Source: Brevibacillus brevis (lineage in GTDB: Bacteria > Bacillota > Bacilli > Brevibacillales > Brevibacillaceae). From it: DNA of 64,000 nt. Below, piece by piece: positions 16,710 to 25,402 of this stretch. A program made the position numbers and the translations under genes. The stretch is from positions 3,844,001 to 3,908,000 of the forward strand of contig NZ_CP030117.1 of NCBI RefSeq assembly GCF_001039275.2. The letters are read 5' to 3'. The notes below the pieces were generated by a model. The model saw only the letters and a list, made by a program, of their open reading frames with translations, did not search any database and had not been told where the DNA came from. Numbering within the stretch: the first letter of the stretch is position 1; every line of letters begins with the position of its first letter.

Positions 16710-18253
16710 GCAGCGTCACCGTCTGGACTGTTTTCATCGTCAGGGGGCGCATCATTATCTGTCGGCTCCTTGTCCTCCAATGCGTCGGGGTCGAGTATCC
16801 TCATTCTGCGTTCGGCCTCTTCGTCTTGTTCTTTCAGCAGCTTTTCACGAGATGCACGCGGATCATCCACAAACGGCAGCAGTGCCAGTCTTTCCTCATG
16901 GGACAACTGACCAACCAGTTTCGTCACGATCTCCACCATTTCCACCAGATTCACTGGCATGTTCTTGCTGAACTTCACATCGACAGCTTGATAATCCCAC
17001 TGTTTTTTGTGTTTTCGATTCAGCATGCCAGTAAGAATACGAATTCGATTACGAAACCCTTTTCCGTACTGGCGCATCTTTATGCCCGCCTTAATGTCGG
17101 CATGGTAAAAGATGATTTTCAACGCGATTCCTGACGGAGCAGTCCCCACTTGGTCAGGGCGTAGGTGTGGTGTTCCAGTTTGATCCAGCAAGGATTCAAT
17201 TAGTCGATTGATTGTGTTTTCTTCATGCTGGTCCTGCAAATCCCAAGTGATCGGCACCGCCTTACCACCAACAAGAATTTGCGATGTTGACCACATTTTC
17301 GCTAGATATTGCTTTTTCTTCTCTACATCGGTGATCAAACTCCCTTCCGAATCGTAAAGAATCAAATCGTCCAAATCGAGGTCCTCAAACAGCACTTTCG
17401 GATTTTTGAAGTATTCCTGCACATCTACCTTACCAGTGACAGCCTTGTTAATCGCGTCCATAAGATGCTTCAGGTCTGAAAGATCGCCCATCCCCTCAAC
17501 CATCCCATCATCGCGGTTTTGCTGATGTTTCCGACGCCGATTGACGTAGTGCGTCCAAGGGACAACGGGCTTCTGCTGAAACTTACCATCTTGGTCCTTT
17601 ACGCGGACAGTGATATTATGCGAGACGGGATTCTGTTCCCTGCTCATATCCAGAACAAAGGCAGTCCCTTCTTGTCGGAGGTAAGTAATCTCGTTTTCAT
17701 CGTAAACTTCTACCAACATAGTTTTGGTGTTTCTGCTAACATCCGTCATCGTATAGTACCGAATAACCGCAATCAGCTTAGCTTTAACCGTTGTGTCATA
17801 CACAGCAATGCATTCGTCAGCTTTGAACTCAGCAATGCATATCTGACCATCCTCGTCGAAGTAGTAGTATTCGAAAACCTCTCCGTCAATTGAACCGTCT
17901 TCGATAATGTCATAAGACAAGCTCTCTTCATCATTAGCCATCAGGACAGCTTGCAGCTTTTTAACGTACTCTTCTACGTCTGTCCCTGCCTCATTGGCAG
18001 AATAGCGAATAGGGTTACTCGCAATGTATGAAGTTCCGAAATCGATGATTTTCCGAGCAAAATTCAAGACTATTTTGTTATTCGGTTTGCCCTTTTCCTC
18101 TTGCTTGTAGAGAATGTCCTGGTCTCCATCGACATACCTTCGCATGAGCGAATAGTCCTTCGTCTGGTGTTTTTTTATTAGGTCTGATACCCAACGCCAC
18201 GAATTATTTGCTTTGTTCTCTTCGTAAAACTCCTCTAGGAGCATCGTTTGCAT
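16706..18253 (-). CDS. SPP1-type portal protein
   Basis: About 515 residues from the ATG at 18253, where AGGGGGTGA lies 7 bases upstream; the frame runs further up but without a site. Segments such as YVDGDQDILYKQEEKG, KIVLNFARKIIDFGTSYI and SGIALKIIFYHADIKAG are those of SPP1 gp6-type portals. The C-terminus is highly acidic. The portal forms the dodecameric channel for packaging and ejection. Confidence 0.9.
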   Translation of the reverse strand: MQTMLLEEFYEENKANNSWRWVSDLIKKHQTKDYSLMRRYVDGDQDILYKQEEKGKPNNKIVLNFARKIIDFGTSYIASNPIRYSANEAGTDVEEYVKKLQAVLMANDEESLSYDIIEDGSIDGEVFEYYYFDEDGQICIAEFKADECIAVYDTTVKAKLIAVIRYYTMTDVSRNTKTMLVEVYDENEITYLRQEGTAFVLDMSREQNPVSHNITVRVKDQDGKFQQKPVVPWTHYVNRRRKHQQNRDDGMVEGMGDLSDLKHLMDAINKAVTGKVDVQEYFKNPKVLFEDLDLDDLILYDSEGSLITDVEKKKQYLAKMWSTSQILVGGKAVPITWDLQDQHEENTINRLIESLLDQTGTPHLRPDQVGTAPSGIALKIIFYHADIKAGIKMRQYGKGFRNRIRILTGMLNRKHKKQWDYQAVDVKFSKNMPVNLVEMVEIVTKLVGQLSHEERLALLPFVDDPRASREKLLKEQDEEAERRMRILDPDALEDKEPTDNDAPPDDENSPDGDAA

Positions 18254-18326
18254 TTTCATCACCCCCTGAATTGTTTTTTGGAACCATAACCATAACTGGA
18301 CGTATACAATTCTTGAGGTGATTGAA

Positions 18327-18752
18327 TTGGCTACGTTTTTCTCTTTTTTGTGTGCGATTTTTTTATTTGCAACGATTATCTTGGCTATCATTTTCAGGAG
18401 AAATAAAACGGCAAGCCTTGGAATTATCCTAGCAGGCTTAATGGTTTGTATCCCACTATTTTTCCTTGCAGATTGGGGATTAAAAAACCAACACAAGGCC
18501 GAAATAAATCGTGTAATTACAAAAAATCATGGTACGGTTATTGAAATTGATAAAGTAGATGCAAAGGAAACTCCTTTTTATCCGGAAGCCAGTGCATCCA
18601 ACCGTTATTACAAGGTAACTTTTGAATTGAACAACGAGAAAATCATTGGCTGGTATAGAGCTACTAATTACATCAATGACATACACGCCACACCTTCAAA
18701 AGGATATCCTGAAAGGTGGATTTTACCTGGGTCTTTTGATACCAGTCACTAG
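18327..18752 (+). CDS. membrane-anchored protein between portal and terminase (moron)
   Basis: About 141 residues from a TTG at 18327 preceded by TTGAGGTG; a GTG at 18318 is the alternative. Two hydrophobic helices (about residues 5-25 and 32-49) are followed by a soluble domain with YYKVTFELNNEKIIGWYR, resembling small DUF3592-like outer domains. It lies opposite to the late operon and overlaps the terminase stop by 4 bp. Function unknown. Confidence 0.6.
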   Translation: MATFFSFLCAIFLFATIILAIIFRRNKTASLGIILAGLMVCIPLFFLADWGLKNQHKAEINRVITKNHGTVIEIDKVDAKETPFYPEASASNRYYKVTFELNNEKIIGWYRATNYINDIHATPSKGYPERWILPGSFDTSH

Positions 18753-20146
18753 GCCACTTTCCAAGGAATGACCTTGAATCTACTGATAAGCAACTGATGG
18801 AACACCTTGCTGTTCCAAACCAGATACCGAAGACCATCCATAGAGTGATCATTTTCCTTCACTGGCACCTCAGCGCGGTCGCCTGTAACATCTTCCGGAT
18901 ATCTGTAGTTCGTCAATTCTTGGATAACCTCTTTCAAATGATCGGAAATGAAAATGTTTGGCCTACCGTTGTCACTCTTCACTTTGAACAGAGTGGAGAC
19001 AGCCCGTATGCCTTCTTTCAAGTGCTTCTGAGCTGCTTTAGCTGGCAAACCATTAGTCAGATACGTTTTAATGTTGCTGGCGTCCTCTGAGTCACACCAA
19101 AACATTTTGATCTTCCACTTCTTCATGATCTCCTTGTCTTGAGCCACCCAGCAATCTGAACTGCCGGGGACAAGAATCTCCATCTGAGCCTTGTAGATGG
19201 CATCAACAATCCACAACTCTCCGTTGGCGGTCATTGCCCCAACGAGAGTAACCCCGGGGTTGGTAAAGCCCCAGTCTTTGCCCGCCTCAATGTGAACAAA
19301 ATGTCCGTCTTTGAACTTCTGCTCGCAAAGCGCGTGCGGTACTACATGTATCGATCGGTCAAATTCCTCATAGACCTGTCCAAAAAACACATCGAACCGG
19401 GCGAAAATCTCCCGGTCAACATATCGTTTCGGCATGGTTTCAATCATGCGCTGAATATTCTTTTGTAATTCTGGCAGCGGATTGTCTTTACTCGTCCAGT
19501 AAAAATTGCACCATTCAGGATCATTACGATATTCGTCCAGTTGCCCGCCTGCCTGCGTATGCTGCCCATTCAATACGATGTCATGATAAAACCAGTTCAT
19601 CCCCTCTGGCGTAGTCGTCCAAACACTCCAACCGCCTTTATCAGCGAGAGCATAAGAGAGGTATCCGCTCCAAGTCTGCTCCTTCATCTTGGAAGCCTCA
19701 TCAAGCCACACACCATCCAGCCCTTTACCAACTAGCGTCTTCGGATTGTCGGCAGATTTAAACTGAATGAGGATGTACCCTTTCAGCCACACTCGATTCT
19801 TAGACAAGTCCCAACTCTCGATCATTTCCTCAGGAATGACCGCTGCCAGCTCTTCCTGCTGAATCTCTGACATGGAATAGGTCGGAGATACACACCAGTA
19901 TTCAAGCCTTGGCTTTGGCTTTTTCATAACCTTCAAATTCCGAGGGGGCTTATATGGTAAACCCTTGTCTGCCTCAAAGTCTGCTAGGATGTTATCGAAA
20001 AACTTTCGGGCTCCCACGTTCGTTTTGCCACCGCGTCGCCCGCAGTTCATAACCACGTTCCGGACATCACATTCCATGACTTCGATTTGCTTGCGATGCG
20101 GTGTCCATCCCTCAAATGGATCAAGATCAAGTGCCAGATTTGTCAC
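18749..20146 (-). CDS. terminase large subunit
   Basis: About 465 residues. VVMNCGRRGGKTNVGA is the Walker A motif and DGVWLDEASKM the Walker B. The C-terminal nuclease domain includes GKDWGFTNPG and DSEDASNIK with acidic active-site candidates. The GTG at 20146 (preceded by GGAGGTGG) is preferred over the longer frame. The enzyme pumps DNA into the procapsid and cuts it. It overlaps the small subunit by 20 bp. Confidence 0.92.
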   Translation of the reverse strand: MTNLALDLDPFEGWTPHRKQIEVMECDVRNVVMNCGRRGGKTNVGARKFFDNILADFEADKGLPYKPPRNLKVMKKPKPRLEYWCVSPTYSMSEIQQEELAAVIPEEMIESWDLSKNRVWLKGYILIQFKSADNPKTLVGKGLDGVWLDEASKMKEQTWSGYLSYALADKGGWSVWTTTPEGMNWFYHDIVLNGQHTQAGGQLDEYRNDPEWCNFYWTSKDNPLPELQKNIQRMIETMPKRYVDREIFARFDVFFGQVYEEFDRSIHVVPHALCEQKFKDGHFVHIEAGKDWGFTNPGVTLVGAMTANGELWIVDAIYKAQMEILVPGSSDCWVAQDKEIMKKWKIKMFWCDSEDASNIKTYLTNGLPAKAAQKHLKEGIRAVSTLFKVKSDNGRPNIFISDHLKEVIQELTNYRYPEDVTGDRAEVPVKENDHSMDGLRYLVWNSKVFHQLLISRFKVIPWKVA

Positions 20147-20750
20147 GCGACCACCTCCGCACAATGATCTCCTTCTCAGTACCACCGCCATTACTCAACA
20201 GTTGCGCTTTCAGTTGAATAGCCTTCAATTTTTTGTCTTGGACCCTGGTCAGTGCTTCTTCAAGCGATAGGATATCTTCAATCGTTCGATACTCAGTCTC
20301 TTCGATTTCAGTAGTAACCAACTCATTACGAGACAGCACGACCGTCTTGGATTGCCCAGACTTTTCATCATGAACCTGTACAGGCTCTTTTATAGCGACT
20401 CTCTCTTGAAGGACCCGACGTTGCTTCTCAGTCAGCCCTTCCTTCAAGTCACGAATGCGGATCATCATTTCACGTTCACGCCATGTAAACAAACGGATCT
20501 CTTCGTCCGCCTGCTGCACTGGATCAAGGTTGATCCTATCAAATATCTCTACTTGCTCTGGAGTCAAGGCGTCCATCCAAATCGACTGGTATTCGCCCGT
20601 CTTGACTGCGTTGGTATTATGCTGTGGTGCACCGCCTCCAGCACCGTGGAAACGGCACACATCCCAGCCCGGCTTAGCCCAGTTTTTGCATTGCTCATGT
20701 CGTTGTTTGCTTCTTGCCTTGCATCTTTGTTTGTCCGGATTTCTTGCCAT
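20127..20750 (-). CDS. terminase small subunit
   Basis: 207 residues. The N-terminus has a Cys/His cluster (CKARSKQRHEQCKNW, then CRFHGAGGGAP) that fits a small zinc-binding or HGGxP-type motif found in some small terminases. It is followed by helical DNA-binding and oligomerisation segments. It sits directly upstream of the large subunit. It would recognise the packaging site. Confidence 0.8.
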   Translation of the reverse strand: MARNPDKQRCKARSKQRHEQCKNWAKPGWDVCRFHGAGGGAPQHNTNAVKTGEYQSIWMDALTPEQVEIFDRINLDPVQQADEEIRLFTWREREMMIRIRDLKEGLTEKQRRVLQERVAIKEPVQVHDEKSGQSKTVVLSRNELVTTEIEETEYRTIEDILSLEEALTRVQDKKLKAIQLKAQLLSNGGGTEKEIIVRRWSRDKSGT

Positions 20751-20792
20751 CTACATGACCACCACCTCACCACTTCATGGGGTTGTTTTCAA

Positions 20793-20824
20793 AAAGAAAA
20801 GAGCGCCCGATTTGGACACTCACT
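20793..20824 (-). terminator. terminator before the terminase operon
   Basis: On the minus strand GAGTGTCC pairs with GGGCGCTC (with G-U pairs), followed by TTTTCTTTTT. It ends the transcript of the 201-residue membrane protein, so the late promoter should lie between it and the small terminase. Confidence 0.5.
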
Positions 20825-21425
20825 TATAATCATGATATTGTCTCAAAAAGACTCCAAATTCAGACATGAACGATTCTAAATATCCCCTCATCTGTTTGAA
20901 ATGGTTATCATATTCTTTGTCGCGCTCTTCCTGATGATTAGAAAGCCAATCAGGATCCATCTCGAGTATGAATTGATACCATATTTCGGCCACCATAAGA
21001 TAAGAATCAACAGCCTCCTGAGCTTCTACACTAATGGCAGCAGCCTTATAAAGTAAATCATGTTTATCCATAGTCAAATGGTTCAATATTAAAACTATAG
21101 AGTGATACTGACGCTCTACCATGCAGTTGACTAAAAGATTGAATGCATCTACGAGTTTCTCCTGTACATACTTTCCATCCCTGTATCTTAAAGAGAATGA
21201 GTTGAGAAATTCCCTTCTATGCTGGTCTTTTATCGTCATCCTCACCCCAATAAGAGTAATTGCTCCACCAATAATTGATCCTAAAAAACCAACCCCTGCT
21301 ATAAGAAGATCTCTTTTGATATCGATAAAAGCATCAATGACAGCCAAGGTCATTGTTCCAACAATAACAATCATAGAGCCAAGTCCAAAATAAGCTTTAA
21401 ATTTATCTATAGTATCTGCTCTCAT
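20820..21425 (-). CDS. membrane protein with helical cytoplasmic domain
   Basis: About 201 residues from the ATG at 21425 (GGAGGGA upstream). Two hydrophobic helices (around residues 12-34 and 40-62) are followed by a long helical domain. No family was recognised. Position before the terminase genes and its own terminator suggest a moron. Confidence 0.6.
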   Translation of the reverse strand: MRADTIDKFKAYFGLGSMIVIVGTMTLAVIDAFIDIKRDLLIAGVGFLGSIIGGAITLIGVRMTIKDQHRREFLNSFSLRYRDGKYVQEKLVDAFNLLVNCMVERQYHSIVLILNHLTMDKHDLLYKAAAISVEAQEAVDSYLMVAEIWYQFILEMDPDWLSNHQEERDKEYDNHFKQMRGYLESFMSEFGVFLRQYHDYK

Positions 21426-21482
21426 TGCCTGATCCCTCCAACAGTAAATTTCAACAATGAGAGACAATATCCTACAAATATT

Positions 21483-21716
21483 TTAGAAATCGTCCTTCTG
21501 CAGCTCAATGTCCAACTCTATCAGCTTTTTCAGGTCATCTACTGTTTTGATCTCGATGTGGCCTAATTGGAAGTCCTTAACCCACTTTGCAATAGCTGCT
21601 TTCACGACTTTTCGATACTGCTCTTTTGATTCAAGAATACTCTCCATTACTCCGATCTCATACTGAAGAAGAAGATCGCCATCAGAAACACAGGAACGTT
21701 TGTTTGTATTTTTCAT
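21483..21716 (-). CDS. small phage protein of unknown function, 77 aa
   Basis: The frame starts MKNTNKRSCVSDGDLLLQYE and has a helical, charged remainder with a KTVDDLKKLIELD repeat-like end. A GAGGGTG lies 7 bases upstream of the start. No family recognised. Confidence 0.6.
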   Translation of the reverse strand: MKNTNKRSCVSDGDLLLQYEIGVMESILESKEQYRKVVKAAIAKWVKDFQLGHIEIKTVDDLKKLIELDIELQKDDF

Positions 21717-21744
21717 TGTGACACCCTCGGCTTTCCTGTAAAAT
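21716..21744 (+). promoter_or_regulatory. candidate promoter of the structured RNA
   Basis: TTGTGA (21716-21721) and TAAAAT (21739-21744) are separated by 17 bp, with TG directly before the -10. Predicted start at about 21751, exactly where the folded region begins. Confidence 0.45.
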
Positions 21745-21750
21745 GGAAGA

Positions 21751-21852
21751 CGAGATAGCGAGTGAAGACAACTGCGGCCGCAGGTATCGCTATCTCAGCC
21801 GGGGTGACCCGGGTGATCAGGGGGACGTTAACGCGTCTCCCTCTTTATTTTG
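21751..21852 (+). ncRNA. candidate structured RNA with three stems and terminator
   Basis: About 100 bases with no credible coding. Stem 1 pairs GAGATAGCGA with TCGCTATCTC and encloses the perfect palindrome CTGCGGCCGCAG. Stem 2 is CCGGG-GTGA-CCCGG, a GNRA-type tetraloop hairpin. Stem 3 pairs GGGGGACG with CGTCTCCC and is followed by a T-rich tail, as a terminator would be. A promoter sits in register upstream. No known class was recognised. A minus-strand RNA cannot be excluded, since the palindromic stems form either way. Confidence 0.5.
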
Positions 21853-22453
21853 GGTAAGGTTTATGCAAAGCTAGAAGCTTTTTACGAATTTTCTTGTTCA
21901 ATGGCATGAGGTATTTATGTTTTCCTTGTGTTGTGTAATTTTCAGCATGGGAATCAATATTCTTTCTGATCCACTCCAATCGTTGGCTTCCCTTCCCATA
22001 CCTCGAATGAATTGATTTCCCATGAGTCTTTTTCCCATGGATGATGAAATAATGTTCACCACCCGTTTTGCCTTCATAAATCCAATTGGTTGCCTGATAA
22101 ATCCCGCCATGATGATTCTGTTCAACATCGGCATAGCTCACAATCAATTGGACATTGGGTGACTGCTCTTTCAAGAATTTGATTGCCTTAGCCAATATCT
22201 CTGAGACAAACGATTTGTGAGTGGTAAGAGCTACTCTTGTGAGTTCACAACACTCTTTCTGATTCAGACCATAAGGTGAACCAATTCTGCTATTGGCCCC
22301 ACGACTAAAAATAACAACTCCGATGAACTTACCATCTTCCCAAGCCCCTATTTTCACTGACTTGCCAGCAGGCAAGCTTTTGCTATAGTGGAAATTCTCA
22401 CAAGCAAACTTTGCAGCCTCATGTGTCGCCCAATCGACTTTCAAATCAGTCAT
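21845..22453 (-). CDS. mom: Mom-like DNA adenine modification protein
   Basis: 202 residues. The segments HYSKSLPAGKSVKIG, GVVIFSRGANSRIG, YGLNQKECCELTRVAL and IVSYADVEQNHHGGIYQAT are those of the Mom family, a GNAT-fold group. Mu Mom converts adenine in phage DNA to a bulky carbamoylmethyl-type base that blocks many restriction enzymes. An analogous anti-restriction role is expected. It overlaps the ParB-like gene by 8 bp, so the two are probably translated together. Confidence 0.85.
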   Translation of the reverse strand: MTDLKVDWATHEAAKFACENFHYSKSLPAGKSVKIGAWEDGKFIGVVIFSRGANSRIGSPYGLNQKECCELTRVALTTHKSFVSEILAKAIKFLKEQSPNVQLIVSYADVEQNHHGGIYQATNWIYEGKTGGEHYFIIHGKKTHGKSIHSRYGKGSQRLEWIRKNIDSHAENYTTQGKHKYLMPLNKKIRKKLLALHKPYPK

Positions 22454-22958
22454 GCTCGAATTCCTCCCCGCAATGCGGGCAAATCACCAACTTGGAACTC
22501 AATACTCCCAGATCTCCTTGGTCCTCTACTGTTCCAGCTTCGAAATTCGGTATCTCGATCTCTCCCACCATTTGCTTGAGGTCTACATCATCAAAGCCCG
22601 ATAAGGCAATGTCTACCCCTACCTGCTGCAATTCAACAAGCAATCGCGTGAGAGCGTCTGTGTCCCAATCACCGCTGATCTTGTTCAATGCAACATTCAA
22701 AACCTTCTCTTGGATTTCATCCAAGGACACAACAGAAACCTCTATTTCAGTAGTTCCTTGCTCTACAAGGATTTTAAAGCGTTGATGCCCGCCGACGAGA
22801 TTACCTGTTTGTTCATTCCAAACCAGTGGCTCGACGTATCCAAACTCTTGAATGGATCGTTTCAGCTTCTCATATTCGATGTCGCCCGGTTGCAAATCTA
22901 TTCTTGGGTTATACGGGGCTGGATTGATTTTAGAGACTGGTATTTTCCGTATGTCCAT
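22446..22958 (-). CDS. ParB/sulfiredoxin-like protein with C-terminal zinc finger
   Basis: 170 residues. The N-terminal NPRIDLQPGDIEYEKLKRSI and LVGGHQRFKIL segments are the ParB-N (Srx-like) fold. The C-terminus has CPHCGEEFEH, a possible treble-clef zinc site. ParB-like proteins of this type are often encoded beside phage DNA-modification genes. Its role with Mom (targeting, or ATP/CTP use) is inference. RBS GAAGGAG. Confidence 0.75.
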   Translation of the reverse strand: MDIRKIPVSKINPAPYNPRIDLQPGDIEYEKLKRSIQEFGYVEPLVWNEQTGNLVGGHQRFKILVEQGTTEIEVSVVSLDEIQEKVLNVALNKISGDWDTDALTRLLVELQQVGVDIALSGFDDVDLKQMVGEIEIPNFEAGTVEDQGDLGVLSSKLVICPHCGEEFEHD

Positions 22959-23064
22959 GCTGTTCAGCTCCTTCGTGGCGATAAAGTAAGAATAAAGAAT
23001 ATTGCCAGTCCTTAAATTGCTGCATGCCTTGATGTTGTTGGGCTGACAATGTTTTTTCCCGGTG

Positions 23065-23126
23065 AAACGAAACAGCTACTATTCAAACGGAAAAGTATAT
23101 GTTTTCTTTCACCGCAAATAATGAGG
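23065..23126. repeat. long imperfect inverted repeat between two regulators
   Basis: CGGTGAAACGAAAC and GTTTTCTTTCACCG form a 14-bp imperfect stem around a loop of about 30 bases. It lies between the ParB-like gene and the winged-helix gene. It lacks a T-run, so it is more likely an operator or RNA structure than a terminator. Confidence 0.4.
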
Positions 23127-23177
23127 TTGACGCTTAGAGCCTCATGCATTAGCTGGCTGTTGGCTTCTGGCGACCCC

Positions 23178-23672
23178 CTAGTCCAAATTGGGGTCTTCGC
23201 CTGCCTCTGTGATCTCCTGGCTGAATAGGTGCAGGAGCCACGCCTCTGCTGTCTTCCCGTTGAGAGAATACAGGGGGTTAATAGCTAATGCTGACCGTCC
23301 ATCCAAGTCAGTTCGGCGCATGATGTGTAGCTCAATGAATGTCTTCACAATCTTGCGTGCTGTTGGATAGGAACAGTCTGCGATGCGGGCAAGGTCTTTG
23401 ACGGTAAGCGGCGTCCCCTTTTGCCCGCGCTCATTGTCGCCTTGCAGGAGGTTAGTTCCCTCGCTGGCATAAGGTGCGATCTTCAACAAAAAACCAGCCT
23501 CAGCGAGTGACAGCTTTCTAAGCCGTCGCTTTGCCTTTTGGCTGGCTTTGATCTTCACGAATTTTGAGCTGCGACCTACTGGACGAAAAACTTTTACAAT
23601 CTCGTCCGACCGGCGCAGCACTTCCTCCGTGTAGTATATTTCTCCTGTCACTGAGTCGACATACTGACGCAC
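23178..23672 (-). CDS. winged-helix DNA-binding phage protein
   Basis: 164 residues from GTG with GGAGGTGGG upstream. LTVKDLARIADCSYPTARKI followed by a wing-like RTDLDGRSALAINPLY is a winged helix-turn-helix. The N-terminus has a treble YVDSVTGEIYYTEE strand pair, as in some phage RepL/replication-regulator proteins. It is probably a regulator. The preceding 220 bp hold a long imperfect inverted repeat. Confidence 0.6.
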   Translation of the reverse strand: MRQYVDSVTGEIYYTEEVLRRSDEIVKVFRPVGRSSKFVKIKASQKAKRRLRKLSLAEAGFLLKIAPYASEGTNLLQGDNERGQKGTPLTVKDLARIADCSYPTARKIVKTFIELHIMRRTDLDGRSALAINPLYSLNGKTAEAWLLHLFSQEITEAGEDPNLD

Positions 23673-23694
23673 TACATTTCACCCACCTCCATGA

Positions 23695-23722
23695 AAAAAG
23701 CACCACGTGGGTGCTTTTAAAT
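23695..23722 (-). terminator. terminator of the nuclease/TGT-like pair
   Basis: AAAAGCACC/GGTGCTTTT around a short loop with a T-run on the minus strand. It overlaps the stop codon of the TGT-like gene. Confidence 0.65.
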
Positions 23723-24967
23723 TGCCTCATCATCGGCCTGTTCTTCTAAATCAATCCCGAAAATGACTGAAATCCAGTTATTAACTGTATCTACATAATC
23801 TTCTTCATCCAAAGTCAATTGAAGGTGATCCGTCATCACATTTAACCACTCTGCATATTCACCCATTGTTAATCTTGCTACATTGTCAATCTCTACTTTT
23901 TTGCAATAAGAGAAATGCGTAGTCAATTTTCCAACCTGATCTCCGCTATTACCTTCTAACGAGAGAATAGCAGCACCTGGTGCATAAGAAATTTCCTTTT
24001 CGCAAACTGGACAATTGCATACCTTGTTTAAATATTCAGGCCGTGAGAATCCTTGTCTCTCAATTATAGTTGAGGCTTCGATTGTTCTGATTCTATGCCG
24101 TAAATTTGAAATATAAAAATAATGAGCAGGGCCGCCACCTTCATTTTTCCCATTTTTATGCAACTGGTAGTGGACGCCATGCGTTATTGACCCTAACCCA
24201 TGATACATCATCATTATTTGAGCCGTTCCACCATACATCGATAGTACATGTTTTGATGCAGACAACTGAAGATAAAATTCTTTGAGATTCTCCAACTCAT
24301 CATCGTTAGCAGCGGTCTCATCAAAATTATCAATCCACACGGCAACTGCTTTACATTCTACCTCTTTCAAAGCGTCAGCTATTTTTTCTAACCTACTTGG
24401 ACGATTAAGAAGTTCATTGGATAAATAGAGGTAAGCAATTACTGGTAGCCCAGTTTTATTCACTTTTAACATCGTCTTAATAATTTGCAAATGAAATTGA
24501 ATTGAACCAGAGAAGTTTTCTTCACCAATTAACATATAAGGGCAAAGAATAGCAAGTGGTAATAAAGAAGTGCCGTCACTTTTTTTAAGTGATGTTTGGA
24601 TTTCGATATTTGCCTTGCAAAAATCAATTAGTTGTAATGCATCGAAGTTTGACGGTTCCGCCTTTTTAATGCCAAACGTAGTTTTAATCTCATCTGGCAT
24701 GAGTTGAGCCATCTCATGAAGCCATGCACGTGGCTTTTTTTGTTTAAGGTGATACTTCCGAGGAAAAAAATAACGGTAAGTCTCTGGATCAATCAAAAAT
24801 GGTTTTCCATTTGCCTCAATAGTACTCCCTAGGCTGTTTCTCATTTTTAAGGCATAAGGCTGACTAACCATTAGCGCTTCTGCATTCTGTAAAGCATAGG
24901 CTGCAGAAGACATCTCATTTGAAGCGGCCACACGGATAAAATGTTTTGGTAAGGAAACCATCGTCAT
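23717..24967 (-). CDS. tRNA-guanine-transglycosylase-like (DpdA-like) protein
   Basis: About 416 residues. Near residue 325 the sequence CNCPVCEK is followed some 30 residues later by THFSYC. This CxCxxC...H pattern is the structural zinc site of tRNA-guanine transglycosylases. GLGSITHGVHYQ and a conserved WIDNFDE segment fit the TIM-barrel half. Bacterial relatives outside queuosine synthesis include DpdA, which puts 7-deazaguanine into DNA. No preQ0 genes are visible. It overlaps the nuclease gene by 53 bp, with GGAGG 9 bases before the ATG at 24967. The substrate is unknown. Confidence 0.55.
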   Translation of the reverse strand: MTMVSLPKHFIRVAASNEMSSAAYALQNAEALMVSQPYALKMRNSLGSTIEANGKPFLIDPETYRYFFPRKYHLKQKKPRAWLHEMAQLMPDEIKTTFGIKKAEPSNFDALQLIDFCKANIEIQTSLKKSDGTSLLPLAILCPYMLIGEENFSGSIQFHLQIIKTMLKVNKTGLPVIAYLYLSNELLNRPSRLEKIADALKEVECKAVAVWIDNFDETAANDDELENLKEFYLQLSASKHVLSMYGGTAQIMMMYHGLGSITHGVHYQLHKNGKNEGGGPAHYFYISNLRHRIRTIEASTIIERQGFSRPEYLNKVCNCPVCEKEISYAPGAAILSLEGNSGDQVGKLTTHFSYCKKVEIDNVARLTMGEYAEWLNVMTDHLQLTLDEEDYVDTVNNWISVIFGIDLEEQADDEAI

Positions 24968-25382
24968 CAAGAATAACCTCCATTTCTGGATTTAAATTCT
25001 CGATTATGCCTTTCTTCACATCCTCTACAAGAATGCTGCTTTTTTGTGCTTCAAAGACTTCAACTGCTTTCCCATTAATGGACAACAGACCAATTCCAAC
25101 ATTCTCAAAATAATCGCAATGATCTAGAGCCCTATGAACATACTGCTCAGGCATCCCAACATATACATAATCTGCAGCAATTGGATAAACTTTGGCCTGT
25201 TTATATGCCTTCTTCCAATCAGTCAGTTTTAACTCAATTGCTACGGTTACATTCGTAGCCTCATTCACAAGGAAAATATCAATCCACCGCGAACTAAGTT
25301 GAACTTCCGCAAATGCTCGGTAGCCCATTTTTGAGTATGTTTTTACAAGAGGCGCAATCAAATCTGTCTCTTTCATAGTCAT
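24915..25382 (-). CDS. PD-(D/E)xK nuclease-like protein
   Basis: 155 residues. WIDIFLV followed by VAIELKLTDWKKAYKQA supplies the D...ExK active site of restriction-endonuclease-like folds; VYVGMPEQY comes next. The protein shares a cassette with the TGT-like gene, with long translational overlap and a terminator on each side. It may cut DNA or RNA depending on the partner. Defence is inferred from composition and context. Confidence 0.65.
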   Translation of the reverse strand: MTMKETDLIAPLVKTYSKMGYRAFAEVQLSSRWIDIFLVNEATNVTVAIELKLTDWKKAYKQAKVYPIAADYVYVGMPEQYVHRALDHCDYFENVGIGLLSINGKAVEVFEAQKSSILVEDVKKGIIENLNPEMEVILDDDGFLTKTFYPCGRFK

Positions 25383-25402
25383 ATCGCCCTATCCACAAAA
25401 AA

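Noticed and set aside
22446-22958. Plasmid ParB partition protein
   Set aside because: Only the N-terminal Srx-like domain is present, with a zinc finger in place of the DNA-binding and dimer domains, and it is coupled to mom.
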